From Azospirillum oleiclasticum (GTDB lineage: Bacteria > Pseudomonadota > Alphaproteobacteria > Azospirillales > Azospirillaceae), in assembly GCF_013423485.1 (NCBI RefSeq), contig NZ_JABFFR010000033.1, positions 79,643 through 143,642 of the forward strand: a stretch of DNA of 64,000 nucleotides, in the 5' to 3' direction. Under the pieces are notes generated by a model that saw nothing but the letters and a program-made list of their open reading frames with translations, ran no database searches and was not told the DNA's origin. The first letter of the stretch is position 1. Every line of letters starts with the position of its first letter. This document shows positions 43,012 through 54,055 of the stretch, piece after piece. A program made the translations under genes and the position numbers.

Positions 43012-44598
43012 TCAGTCCGCCGCGAGCGCCCCGCGATCGGACGGCTGCAGCGCGTGGCCATGGTCCTCGCGCACACGGAAGCCGATGAGCGTGATGTCGT
43101 CGCGCTGCACCCGGCCATGCTGGTACTCGCTGAGAAAGCGTTCGAACAGCGTCTGTTGCTGCTCCAGCGGCAGCCGCCAGTGCTCGGCCAGCATGGACTT
43201 CAGCCGGCCCTTGCCGAAGCTGAGCCCCCGCTCGCCGCCGGACTGGTCGGTGATCCCGTCGGTGCCGAGATAGAAGGCGCGCCCTGGCGTCAGCACGACC
43301 TCGCGGTTGGTGAATCGCGGCACGTCGCCGCCACGCCGGTAACCCAAGCTCTCCCGGTCGCCGCGCAGCTCCGTCACACCCTCCGCCGACACGGTGAATA
43401 GGGAGATGCGCCCGCCGGAGAACACCATCCGCCCCTCGCCGGGGGCGACGTAGCAGAGCCCCATGTCCAGGCCGTTGTCGTCGAAGCTGCCATCCACGGG
43501 CGCATCGCCCTGGTGCAGGGCGGCGCGCACCTCCCGGTCCACGGCTTCCAGGACACGCGCGGGATCGGCGGCACCCAACCGGTCGATGACGGTGTTCAGA
43601 ACGGCGCTGGCGGTCATCGTCATGAAGGCGCCCGGCACCCCGTGCCCGGTGCAGTCGGCGACGCCGATGACGATGCCGTCGTCCGTTTCCCGGCAGAAAT
43701 AGAAGTCTCCGCTCACCACCTCGCGCGGGCGCCAGATGATGCAGTGCTCGGCCAGGACGGTGCCGAGAATGTCGCGCGTCGGCAGGATCGAGGTTTGGAT
43801 GAGCTGGGCGTAGTTGATGCTGTCGGTGAGCTGCCGGTTGCGCTCGGCCAGCGTGTCGTTCAGCGTGGTCAGCGCCTCGGTGCGCTCGCGCACGCGCTGT
43901 TCCAGAAGTTCGGTGTGGTCCTGGACCCTCACCGCCATGTCGTTGAAATTGCGGGTGAGCAGGCCGATCTCGTCGGTCCGCTCGCTGTCGATCCGCGCGT
44001 GGTAGTTGCCGCGGGCCAGCTCCTGGGTGGCGCGGGTGAGCCGGCTCAACGGGCGCAGCACCTGGGAATTCAGGGCGACGCTGATCACCGTGATGGCCGC
44101 CACCAGCGACAGCAGCAGCAACCCGCCGACCGGGGCCAGGGCGCGGAAGGTGGCGTCGTGCACCTCGTCCAGCGAATAGACCAGCCGAACCGTGCCCACC
44201 CGTTCGAGCCGCTCGGTGGGGCCGCGGACCATGATCGGCTTCTCGATGGTGGTGCTGGCCCCGCGGGAGGTTCCCCGTCCGGTCTCCGCCAGCGGGGTGG
44301 GCTTGTCCGGCTCGAACACCATGATGGAACCGATGGCGGGATCGCGGGCCTGCAGGGCGTCGATCATCCCCTGGACCATGCGATCGTTCAGCTCCCACAC
44401 CGGCTCGGCCAGGGAATCGGCGTGCAGGGCGGCGACCAGTTCGGCGCGCCGCATCAGGCTGTCGGTCTGCTGGCTCTCGGTCACCTCGACCGACACGGCC
44501 AGCGCCATGACACCGACGACGACCGTCGTGGACAGAATGATGACGTTGATCCGGGTCAGCAGCGATACGGCGATCGTCGAGGCGCGGCCCCTTATCAT
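43012..44598 (-). CDS. SiaA-like membrane PP2C (SpoIIE-type) phosphatase
   Basis: 528 residues. Membrane helices at about 15-36 and 160-180 flank a short extracytoplasmic domain, then a HAMP domain and a coiled coil (ELLEQRVRERTEALTTLNDTLAERNRQL). The C-terminal PP2C/SpoIIE domain begins SINYAQLIQTSILPTRD, a hallmark of SiaA relatives, and holds the metal-binding Asp in VSGDFYF and VADCTGHGVPGAFMT and the late DGITDQSGG and DDITLIG motifs. In P. aeruginosa SiaA dephosphorylates SiaC. Here it lies opposite to the siaB/siaC-like genes, 209 bases from the regulator gene. The ATG at 44598 is chosen because the upstream part is Pro/Arg-rich and not family-like. Confidence 0.85.
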   Translation of the reverse strand: MIRGRASTIAVSLLTRINVIILSTTVVVGVMALAVSVEVTESQQTDSLMRRAELVAALHADSLAEPVWELNDRMVQGMIDALQARDPAIGSIMVFEPDKPTPLAETGRGTSRGASTTIEKPIMVRGPTERLERVGTVRLVYSLDEVHDATFRALAPVGGLLLLSLVAAITVISVALNSQVLRPLSRLTRATQELARGNYHARIDSERTDEIGLLTRNFNDMAVRVQDHTELLEQRVRERTEALTTLNDTLAERNRQLTDSINYAQLIQTSILPTRDILGTVLAEHCIIWRPREVVSGDFYFCRETDDGIVIGVADCTGHGVPGAFMTMTASAVLNTVIDRLGAADPARVLEAVDREVRAALHQGDAPVDGSFDDNGLDMGLCYVAPGEGRMVFSGGRISLFTVSAEGVTELRGDRESLGYRRGGDVPRFTNREVVLTPGRAFYLGTDGITDQSGGERGLSFGKGRLKSMLAEHWRLPLEQQQTLFERFLSEYQHGRVQRDDITLIGFRVREDHGHALQPSDRGALAAD

Positions 44599-44812
44599 GC
44601 TTCCGTCCCGTGAACTGCCGGTGTCCGTCCGTTCGGCCGAGATTACCCGGTTTGGGCGGCGGCGGGCAACCGCAAGCCCGCGGCCGAGGAAGGCAGGACC
44701 CGTGAAAACGCCATCCGAAAGGCGTAGATAGAGTGCTGCGCCCCGATCCGCCGGCCACCGCCCGGCAAGCGGTGGCCGCGGCGGCGGGTGGCCAGGGGGT
44801 GTCGGCAGGGGC

Positions 44813-48055
<3,243 letters not shown>

Positions 48056-48152
48056 GTGCAACTATGCCCGTGACATCGGTGTCGCACCCGTTGACGGAGT
48101 CCCTTGAACGCGATATTTGGAGGTTTCTCTTGGTTAATGGCGCAACGTATCG

Positions 48153-48623
48153 ATGACCACCGGACAGTTCGATCAGCAGGGGCTGCGCGCGATCCGGGTT
48201 CTCGCGGAAGCCGTGCGCCGTGAGCGGGTGCCGGGCGTTGTCGAGTTCCGGCTCCTCACCGGCTTTCTGGAAAAGGCCATCGACGATTCGTCCGACGAGG
48301 AGTTGGATCTGGCGTCCGCCGCCTTCGATGCACTGGATGTGGAATTCCGGCGCCGCATCGCCGACCGTGCGCTGGTCCTGGCCGATCAGGAGCGCGGTGA
48401 CCGGCCGACCATTGACCGTTCGCCGCCGCCACCGCGTCGTGCCAAGGCCGCGACGGGCTTCCTGACCGCGCTCAACCACCATCGCGCCGCCAAGGGGGAA
48501 TCACCGCCCCGCTCCGTGGCACGCTCGCGCCTTCTGGCCGACGTCGCCGGCGATGGGGAGCCGGCGGAGCGCAAGCCGGCCTTCGACGGCCCTCCGCCCA
48601 AATGGTGGGCGCCCGAGAAATAG
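48153..48623 (+). CDS. Small protein of unknown function upstream of the lasso B1 gene
   Basis: 156 residues, no signal peptide or membrane segment. The N-terminal ~75 residues are helical (QGLRAIRVLAEAVRRERVPGVVEFRLLTGFLEKAIDD) and the rest is Pro/Arg/Lys-rich and probably disordered, ending PPKWWAPEK. I do not recognise it. It ends 25 bases before the PqqD-like B1 gene on the same strand, so it may be the first gene of that short operon, but whether it belongs to the lasso cluster cannot be decided from sequence. Confidence 0.5.
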   Translation: MTTGQFDQQGLRAIRVLAEAVRRERVPGVVEFRLLTGFLEKAIDDSSDEELDLASAAFDALDVEFRRRIADRALVLADQERGDRPTIDRSPPPPRRAKAATGFLTALNHHRAAKGESPPRSVARSRLLADVAGDGEPAERKPAFDGPPPKWWAPEK

Positions 48624-48648
48624 GCGACCTTGCCGGGCAGTCGATTGG

Positions 48649-48987
48649 ATGATAGAGACCACCATCGCGTGTCCGTCTGCGGGAGAGTGCGTCGTGGTTG
48701 TCGATCGGACGGTGGGCCCGTCCTCCACCGTGCTTCAAAGCCGTGGCCCTTTGGCCGCCGAAGTGGATGGCGAGGTGGTTCTGATGAGCGTCGAACTGGG
48801 CCGCTACTTCGGCCTGGACGTCATCGGCGCCGATGTCTGGCGCCGCATTGAGAATCCGGTCCGCGTCCGTGACCTGTGCGCCGCCCTTGCCGCCGATTAT
48901 GACGGGGCGCCCGAGGTGATCGAGCGCGATGTGCTCGACCTTCTCCGCCGCATGGCCGACCGTGGCCTCATCGAGGTTGCCGGGTGA
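48649..48987 (+). CDS. Lasso peptide B1 protein (PqqD-like RiPP recognition element)
   Basis: 112 residues. The PqqD/RRE fold is read in LQSRGPLAAEVDGEVVLMSVELGRYFGLDVIGADVWRRIE followed by RVRDLCAALAADYDG and DVLDLLRRMADRGLIEVAG. In lasso pathways the B1 protein binds the leader peptide and brings the precursor to the B2 protease. The ATG at 48649 was chosen as the start of the conserved part. Its stop overlaps the B2 start (ATGA). A stand-alone PqqD gene could also belong to other RiPP systems, but the B2 and C neighbours make the lasso call firm. Confidence 0.87.
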   Translation: MIETTIACPSAGECVVVVDRTVGPSSTVLQSRGPLAAEVDGEVVLMSVELGRYFGLDVIGADVWRRIENPVRVRDLCAALAADYDGAPEVIERDVLDLLRRMADRGLIEVAG

Positions 48988-49406
48988 TCCGGGCCGCCCA
49001 CCGCCTGCGTGTGGTGGAAGCGGTCATGGCGCTGACCGTGGTCGGCGTCGTCCTCGCAGTCCTGCCGTTCCGCCTGGTTGCCCGGCTGGCGGGCCGGGTG
49101 GAGGCGTCGGTGCAGGCCTGCCCGCCGCCCACGGTGGATGCGACGGCGGCGGCTGTCGGCCGGTCGGTCGAGGCGGCGGCGCGCCGTCTTCCCTGGCGGC
49201 CTGCCTGCCTGGAGCAGGCGCTTGCGGCGTCGCTCATGCTGCGCCGGCGTGGTGTGCCCTCGCACCTGTGCATCGGCGTGGCGACCGGTGACAGGCGCGA
49301 CTTTCGGGCGCACGCTTGGGTGACCGCGGCCGGCGGCACCGTGTGCGGCGGGGCGGCTGCGGCGGGCATGACGCCGATCGCGGCGTTCCGTCCGCAAGGG
49401 AAGTGA
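48984..49406 (+). CDS. Lasso peptide B2 protein (transglutaminase-like leader peptidase)
   Basis: 140 residues. The family motif is clear: RRLPWRPACLEQALAASLMLRRRGVPSHLCIGV with the nucleophile Cys (near residue 73) and DFRAHAWVTAAGG with the His (near 112). The usual acidic residue after the His (as in HAWVE...D) is replaced (TAAGGTVCGG), so the triad may use another carboxylate such as the Asp before the FRAHAW segment. It removes the leader peptide before ring closure. The length is shorter than fused B proteins, as expected when B1 is separate. It converges with the DsbA-like gene 26 bases away. Confidence 0.87.
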   Translation: MIRAAHRLRVVEAVMALTVVGVVLAVLPFRLVARLAGRVEASVQACPPPTVDATAAAVGRSVEAAARRLPWRPACLEQALAASLMLRRRGVPSHLCIGVATGDRRDFRAHAWVTAAGGTVCGGAAAAGMTPIAAFRPQGK

Positions 49407-49432
49407 GGGACGGAGGACGCGGCCCGGTGGTC

Positions 49433-50110
49433 TCAGGGCTGCGAGGCTCCCGACAGCAGCGCCGCGATGCGGTCGCCGTCGTGCACGCCGCGGCGGACGC
49501 TGCCGGCAAGGATCATGGTCGGGGTGCTGCGGATGCGCAGGTTCCAGGCCATCCTGACGTCGGCGTCGAGCAGAGCCTCGGTCTCGGGAGCGGCGGCGTC
49601 GGCGCGCAGCCGCTCCGCGTCCAGCCCGGCGGCGGCGGCAAGCGCCGGAAGGTCGCCGGGGCCGAGCGGCCTTTCGGCCGACGCCATCGCGCGGTGCAGG
49701 GCCGCCTCCCGGCCCTGGCGTCGGGCTGCCAGCATGGCCTGGGCCAGCGCGATCGAATCCAATGTGTGCGGCAGGTGGCGCAGAATCACGCGCGGCGCCC
49801 GGCCCTCCGCCGCCATGGCTTCGAAGACCTGGAACTGCCGGCGGCAGAAGACGCAGTTGTAGTCGATGAAGGCCACGATGGTCGCCGCCTCCCCCGCGTC
49901 GGGCGGGCCGATCACCACGGCGGTGCCGGCGTCGAACAGGCGGGGACGGAGCGCCTCCACGCTCTGCGGCGGGTCGATCAGGTCCTGGCCCTTCTGAACC
50001 ACCCGGTCGACCGCGTGACGGGCGAAGGCGCGCGCCTTGGGTTCCAGCGCCAGCAGGGTTCCGACGGCCAGCAGCAGCCCCAGCATCGCCCACAGGATCA
50101 ACCGCGTCAC
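49433..50110 (-). CDS. DsbA-like thiol-disulfide oxidoreductase in the lasso cluster
   Basis: 225 residues. An N-terminal membrane helix (LILWAMLGLLLAVGTLLALEP) anchors a thioredoxin-fold domain in the periplasm, with the redox motif CVFC in AFIDYNCVFCRRQF (near residues 92-95) and the cis-proline segment RSTPTMIL. This is the DsbA/Com1-like layout. The GTG start at 50110 overlaps the macrolactam-synthetase stop (GTGA), so the two are co-translated. Its place next to a predicted two-cysteine lasso precursor suggests that it makes or isomerises a disulfide in the product. It may alternatively be general housekeeping. Confidence 0.85.
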   Translation of the reverse strand: MTRLILWAMLGLLLAVGTLLALEPKARAFARHAVDRVVQKGQDLIDPPQSVEALRPRLFDAGTAVVIGPPDAGEAATIVAFIDYNCVFCRRQFQVFEAMAAEGRAPRVILRHLPHTLDSIALAQAMLAARRQGREAALHRAMASAERPLGPGDLPALAAAAGLDAERLRADAAAPETEALLDADVRMAWNLRIRSTPTMILAGSVRRGVHDGDRIAALLSGASQP

Positions 50111-52008
50111 TGGTTCCCCCCTTCGATCCAGCGCAGGAACCGCCCGACGTGGAGACCGCGGTCGAGCACGGCGCGATAGTCCCCGAGCCCCGCCGTCGCC
50201 GCGTCGGTCGGCCAGTCGGCCGCCAGCCGCTTCATGCGCGCCACGTCCAGCACGCGGGTGGCGAGCGGCGAACGCTCCAGCATTTCCACCCCCTCCACGA
50301 TCGCGTCGCGCTGGAGCGTCATGCGGTGCAGGAACTCCGGGCACTGGAGGCCGCGGCGCGTCTCGCCCAGCACCTCCGGCGGCAGCCGGTCGGCCAGCAC
50401 GCGGCGGGCGAGCCAGCGTGTGGTGCCGTCGCGCAGATACTGCTCGTCCGGCACGGCGAAGCAGAATTCCAGCAGGTCCAGGTCGGCGGTGGGGTCGCGC
50501 AGTTCCACCCCGAACAGCTCGCCGAGCGGTCCCATCAGCGGCGGCAGGGTCTGGACGCGGCTCAGCCAGCGGCGGCGCATGGCGTCGGTGTCGCCGGGGT
50601 AGTCGTGGCCCATCGACAGCCGCCGCCCGGCCATGCCGGTGTCGTGCGCAAAATCGGGGTGGATGGCACTGAACCGCTCGCTCTCCGGCCGGGGCATGCC
50701 GCGGCGGTCGTCCAGCCAGCACTGCACGCGCGGCGGCAACAGCGGCTTCAGCCCGTACCGCCGAAGCACCGCGGCGGTGGACAGGCCACGCCGGCGCCCA
50801 AGCGCGGCCGCTTCCCGCCAAAACCGCAGCCAGTCGCCGCGCCGCGCCATGGAGGCAAGGCCGCACAGGCCGTCCCAACTCAGCGTCATGTTGCCCAGGA
50901 AGCCGCCGAGCATCGCGCGGGCGCCCAGCGCGCGGGCGCGGTCCAGCGACGGGGCGAACCAGCCGATGTTCATCACGTTGCGGCAGGGCATGCCCAGCGG
51001 CAGGAAAAGGCGCAGGGGGTTCTCGTCGAGCGGGTGCAGGGTGGGGGAGGAGACGGCCTCCCACACCATGTTCGGGTGCATGCGCGCGACCGCGGCGGCG
51101 GCGGCGCGCTCGTCGCTGATCACCGACGGGCGCTCGAACCGCGGCACGCCGTCGGGTGGGGCGACGGTGAGCGCGTGCACGGTGGCGGGTGCCAGCAGCC
51201 GGGCGGCGGTCGAAGCCACCGCGCCCGAGTCGAATCCGGCGCTCAACTGGCAGACGACCGGGCCGGGTCCATGCAGTTGCCGCCGCACGGCCTGGTCCAG
51301 CAGGGCGCGCGCCTCCTCCACATAGTCGGCGTCGCGGCGGTGGCGGATGCGGCGGCCCCGGTCCGGGCTCCAGTACCGGTGGACGCTCGCCGACCCGTCG
51401 CGGCCGAAGGCGACGGTGCAGGCGGCCGGCACACGCCGGATGGCGGCGTAGACGGTGGCGTCCGGCTCCGGCACCACGTCGGACAGGAAGGCGGCGAGAT
51501 ACGCCTCGTCCAGGTCCCGCGGCACGCCGGGCAGGGCGAGCAGCGCGCGCAGGCTGGTGGAGAAGGCCACGGCGCCGTCGATGCGGGTGTGGAACACGGT
51601 CCGCAGGCCAAGGGCATCCCCGGCGAGCAGCAGACGCCCGGACCTGCCCTCCCAAAAGGCCAGGGCGATCGTGCCCCGGAACCGCGCCGGGGCATCGGAA
51701 CCCCAGCGTTTCAACGCTTCGACGACGAGCGGTGCATCGTCGCCCGCCCGCTCGGCCGTACCGACGAGAGCCCGGCGGAGGTCGCCGGCGTTGTCGATAT
51801 GGCCGGTAATGGCGAGTAGGCTGTCCGGGGAACACTGGATCGGACGGGGCGTGCCGACGATCCCGATGGGGCCGATCCGCAGCGGGCGGGGCATTCCGTC
51901 GGCGGACAGCACGGAAAAAACACGGTCATCCGGGCCGCCGGGGCCGTTCACGTCAAACCGGCAAAGGCCCGTGAAGCCATACCCGGGCCGAGGGCCGAGA
52001 TACGCCAC
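50107..52008 (-). CDS. Lasso peptide macrolactam synthetase (C protein, asparagine-synthase-like)
   Basis: 633 residues. The N-terminal half resembles the glutaminase domain of AsnB but has no catalytic Cys at position 2 (MAYLG). The C-terminal half has the PPi-loop motif CQLSAGFDSGAVAST near residues 256-270 and the AsnB-like later motifs VISDERAAAA and DLDLLEFCFAVPDEQYLRDG. Such enzymes adenylate an Asp or Glu side chain of the core and join it to the new N-terminus, making the lasso ring. The gene lies 18 bases after the candidate precursor and overlaps the DsbA-like gene. Length agrees with known C proteins. Confidence 0.9.
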   Translation of the reverse strand: MAYLGPRPGYGFTGLCRFDVNGPGGPDDRVFSVLSADGMPRPLRIGPIGIVGTPRPIQCSPDSLLAITGHIDNAGDLRRALVGTAERAGDDAPLVVEALKRWGSDAPARFRGTIALAFWEGRSGRLLLAGDALGLRTVFHTRIDGAVAFSTSLRALLALPGVPRDLDEAYLAAFLSDVVPEPDATVYAAIRRVPAACTVAFGRDGSASVHRYWSPDRGRRIRHRRDADYVEEARALLDQAVRRQLHGPGPVVCQLSAGFDSGAVASTAARLLAPATVHALTVAPPDGVPRFERPSVISDERAAAAAVARMHPNMVWEAVSSPTLHPLDENPLRLFLPLGMPCRNVMNIGWFAPSLDRARALGARAMLGGFLGNMTLSWDGLCGLASMARRGDWLRFWREAAALGRRRGLSTAAVLRRYGLKPLLPPRVQCWLDDRRGMPRPESERFSAIHPDFAHDTGMAGRRLSMGHDYPGDTDAMRRRWLSRVQTLPPLMGPLGELFGVELRDPTADLDLLEFCFAVPDEQYLRDGTTRWLARRVLADRLPPEVLGETRRGLQCPEFLHRMTLQRDAIVEGVEMLERSPLATRVLDVARMKRLAADWPTDAATAGLGDYRAVLDRGLHVGRFLRWIEGGNQ

Positions 52009-52026
52009 TCCTTTCCGCCGCTATGG

Positions 52027-52194
52027 CTACGATCCCCCCGCGGTTTGGCAGATGACGCCATCGGATCCGGAACCACAGTTCGTAATTTCGGTGCTGGCCA
52101 CGATGTCGTACTCGGTAAGAGCCGGCGCCCGCCACACCCGACGATGGCTCCCGTGGAGTTCGTTCTGCCCGCAATCCTGAACGTCGCGATCCAT
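52027..52194 (-). CDS. Candidate lasso peptide precursor
   Basis: 55 codons, directly before the macrolactam synthetase on the same strand. The leader has W-x-x-P-x-L (WRAPAL, residues 21-26), the RRE-binding motif usually written Y-x-x-P-x-L, and a Thr at 35. One likely cut after Glu36 gives the 19-residue core ITNCGSGSDGVICQTAGGS, in which Asp9 could close a nine-residue ring. A cut one residue further on gives an eight-residue ring. Both Cys of the core (positions 4 and 13) could form a disulfide between ring and tail, and the last residue is Ser, the residue phosphorylated in kinase-associated lasso peptides. A longer frame from 52260 adds 22 residues. Too short for routine gene callers. 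Sequence-based prediction only. Confidence 0.7.
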   Translation of the reverse strand: MDRDVQDCGQNELHGSHRRVWRAPALTEYDIVASTEITNCGSGSDGVICQTAGGS

Positions 52195-52250
52195 GACTCG
52201 TCCACCCACGACAAATTGGTAGTTGTTCCTAGCACGGTGGAAATCCGACT

Positions 52251-53102
52251 TCAAGAGCATCCGGATTCGTTGTATCCGAGCCGCTGCATCATCTCCCGGT
52301 GGGTGGTGCAGATTCGTTCGACCTGTTCGTCGGACAGGAGGTGGCGCCAGTCACCGGAACGCCCGGCGCGGAAAAAGGCACGGCCCGGTGCTTGTCCTCC
52401 GTTGAAGCCATGCTCCGCCTCCTGCCGGCGCAGGGCGTCGAAACGGGTCGCGTCGATGGCGTTCCTTATCCTGGTCTCATCGTGCGGGATTCCGGCATAG
52501 GTGGCGATGCGGGCCAGGGCGGTCGCGGGATCGGCCAGCAGGTCCTCGTAGCGCAACAGACAGCCCGGGCGGCCCGGTGCGTCCATCCAGCTCCGGGCGT
52601 GCCCGCTCCAACACGACAGCCATTGCGGCACGGTCAGAGCGACACGGGGTGGATGCGGTCTGATGATGGTGGACGGGTCGCACAGGATGGCGATCGCCGC
52701 ATCCACGTCGATCGCCGCGAAGTGCGCCCATGAGACGGCGACGTCGCGCGGGTCACGGACGATATGGATGGTGCCGAGCGTCGCTTCGGGAGGAAAAAGC
52801 GGGCCTTCCGTCTCCGTTGCCGACCACGCATCGTGCACCTTCCGGAACAGGGGATGCTTCGATGTCTGCGCGAGGGCGCGATACGCCGCCGGGCGAAGAG
52901 CCCGCACCTCATCCGGCGTCAGATCGCCCGTTTCGACGTCCAGCCCGTCTTCGATGTCGGAACGCCGGCTGGCGTTCGGCGCAAATCTGGACCCGTTCAT
53001 CGAGGGGGAGGGCGTGTCGGCGTGGATCAGGGCGGAAAGGGCGAGCCTGACCCACGTGTTGCCCGATTTCGGGTAGGAGGCGATCCAGTAGAAGCCGCTC
53101 AT
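52251..53102 (-). CDS. Sulfotransferase in the lasso cluster
   Basis: 283 residues. The PAPS-binding motifs are clear: FYWIASYPKSGNTWVRLALSAL near the N-terminus (5'-phosphosulfate loop) and TIHIVRDPRDVAVSWAHF near residues 110-127 (3'-phosphate site). The catalytic His or Lys cannot be fixed by eye. Such enzymes transfer sulfate from PAPS to a hydroxyl or amine. Its ATG overlaps the kinase stop (ATGA) and it lies upstream of the precursor and cyclase genes, so it is part of the same operon and probably sulfates the lasso peptide or a partner molecule. It is unusual but not unknown for lasso clusters to carry one. Confidence 0.85.
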   Translation of the reverse strand: MSGFYWIASYPKSGNTWVRLALSALIHADTPSPSMNGSRFAPNASRRSDIEDGLDVETGDLTPDEVRALRPAAYRALAQTSKHPLFRKVHDAWSATETEGPLFPPEATLGTIHIVRDPRDVAVSWAHFAAIDVDAAIAILCDPSTIIRPHPPRVALTVPQWLSCWSGHARSWMDAPGRPGCLLRYEDLLADPATALARIATYAGIPHDETRIRNAIDATRFDALRRQEAEHGFNGGQAPGRAFFRAGRSGDWRHLLSDEQVERICTTHREMMQRLGYNESGCS

Positions 53103-54019
53103 GCCGTCAGCCGTTCGAGTATGCCGGCGATGCTGTCCTCCAGACCGCCCGGTTCGTGGCGATGCGGGACGAGCCAGGTTCCGCCGGGAACGCCCACCAC
53201 CGCCACCGCGGAACCCAGAGCCTGCGCCGACAAGCCCATTTTCACCATCGTGCCGCGGCGGTAGAGATCGCGCTCGACCCTTACCACCGCCTCCGGGCCG
53301 CGCAGGCGGCGCAGCGTGCCACCGGGAGGGAGGGTGTCGGGATCGAGGTGGAACACCGCCGTCAGCGGCAGGGGTTGAGCACAGAACCCCTCGGCCACGG
53401 GCACATGGAACTTGGCGAGTTCGCTGCGGGTGCGCTCCAGCCCGGCCGGTGAAAGCTGCAGACGGTCCATGGCGTCGCGCCAGAGCTTGAGCCGGGGAAA
53501 GCCGGGCAGCACCCTCGGCCCCGCGGGATCCGACGTGTCGATGACGGTCACGTCGTCGGCAAGGATCATGTGTCCGCGGCGCAGCAGCGACGCGGCCAGC
53601 GTCGACTTGCCGATTCCGGAGGCTCCGGCCAGAGCCACGGCTCCGCCGCCGACCCGCACGCAACTGGCGTGCAGCGGCAGCAACCCGCGACGGTAGCACA
53701 GGATGCCGAACACCGTGCCCAGAAGGAACACGCGGATGTCGGGCGCATCCGCCGGCAGCACGGGTTCGACGATCACACGATGCCCGGTCGGATCGATCAA
53801 ATAGGTGGCGACACCCGGCATGGCGAATCGGCAGGTGCCGTTGGCATCGATCTGGAGCAGCGGAAGGTCGATCGTGGGATCGTCCAGCCGTTCGGGCACC
53901 GCACCCACGTTGACGATCAGGTCGGGTGCCCGGTCGTCGCCGGTCCACGGCAGCAGGTCGGGAAGCGGCAGAGAGCTCGCCACACGCCATCCGCACAGGG
54001 TGTGGTCGTGGATCGGCAT
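53099..54019 (-). CDS. HPr-kinase-like tailoring kinase of the lasso cluster
   Basis: 306 residues. The Walker A motif GASGIGKSTLAASLL near residues 155-170 and the following ILADDVTVI are those of the HPr kinase/phosphorylase fold found in lasso clusters such as paeninodin, where the kinase phosphorylates the C-terminal Ser of the precursor. The N-terminal half (about 1-140) is a poorly conserved domain. The ATG at 54019 has an AAGGA site seven bases upstream; an ATG at 54055 in the same frame lacks one. The stop overlaps the sulfotransferase start. First gene of the operon, divergent from the tail-collar genes. ATP-binding activity is inferred from the motif only. Confidence 0.82.
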   Translation of the reverse strand: MPIHDHTLCGWRVASSLPLPDLLPWTGDDRAPDLIVNVGAVPERLDDPTIDLPLLQIDANGTCRFAMPGVATYLIDPTGHRVIVEPVLPADAPDIRVFLLGTVFGILCYRRGLLPLHASCVRVGGGAVALAGASGIGKSTLAASLLRRGHMILADDVTVIDTSDPAGPRVLPGFPRLKLWRDAMDRLQLSPAGLERTRSELAKFHVPVAEGFCAQPLPLTAVFHLDPDTLPPGGTLRRLRGPEAVVRVERDLYRRGTMVKMGLSAQALGSAVAVVGVPGGTWLVPHRHEPGGLEDSIAGILERLTA

Positions 54020-54055
54020 CGTGTCCTTCGAAAGTGATGAAGGGGTGATCGGCAT

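Noticed and set aside
51948..52235. Alternative short frames on the minus strand (51948-52235 and 51953-52174) as the lasso precursor
   Set aside because: They overlap the start of the synthetase gene, lack a Y/W-x-x-P-x-L leader motif and have no plausible core. The frame at 52027-52194 fits far better.
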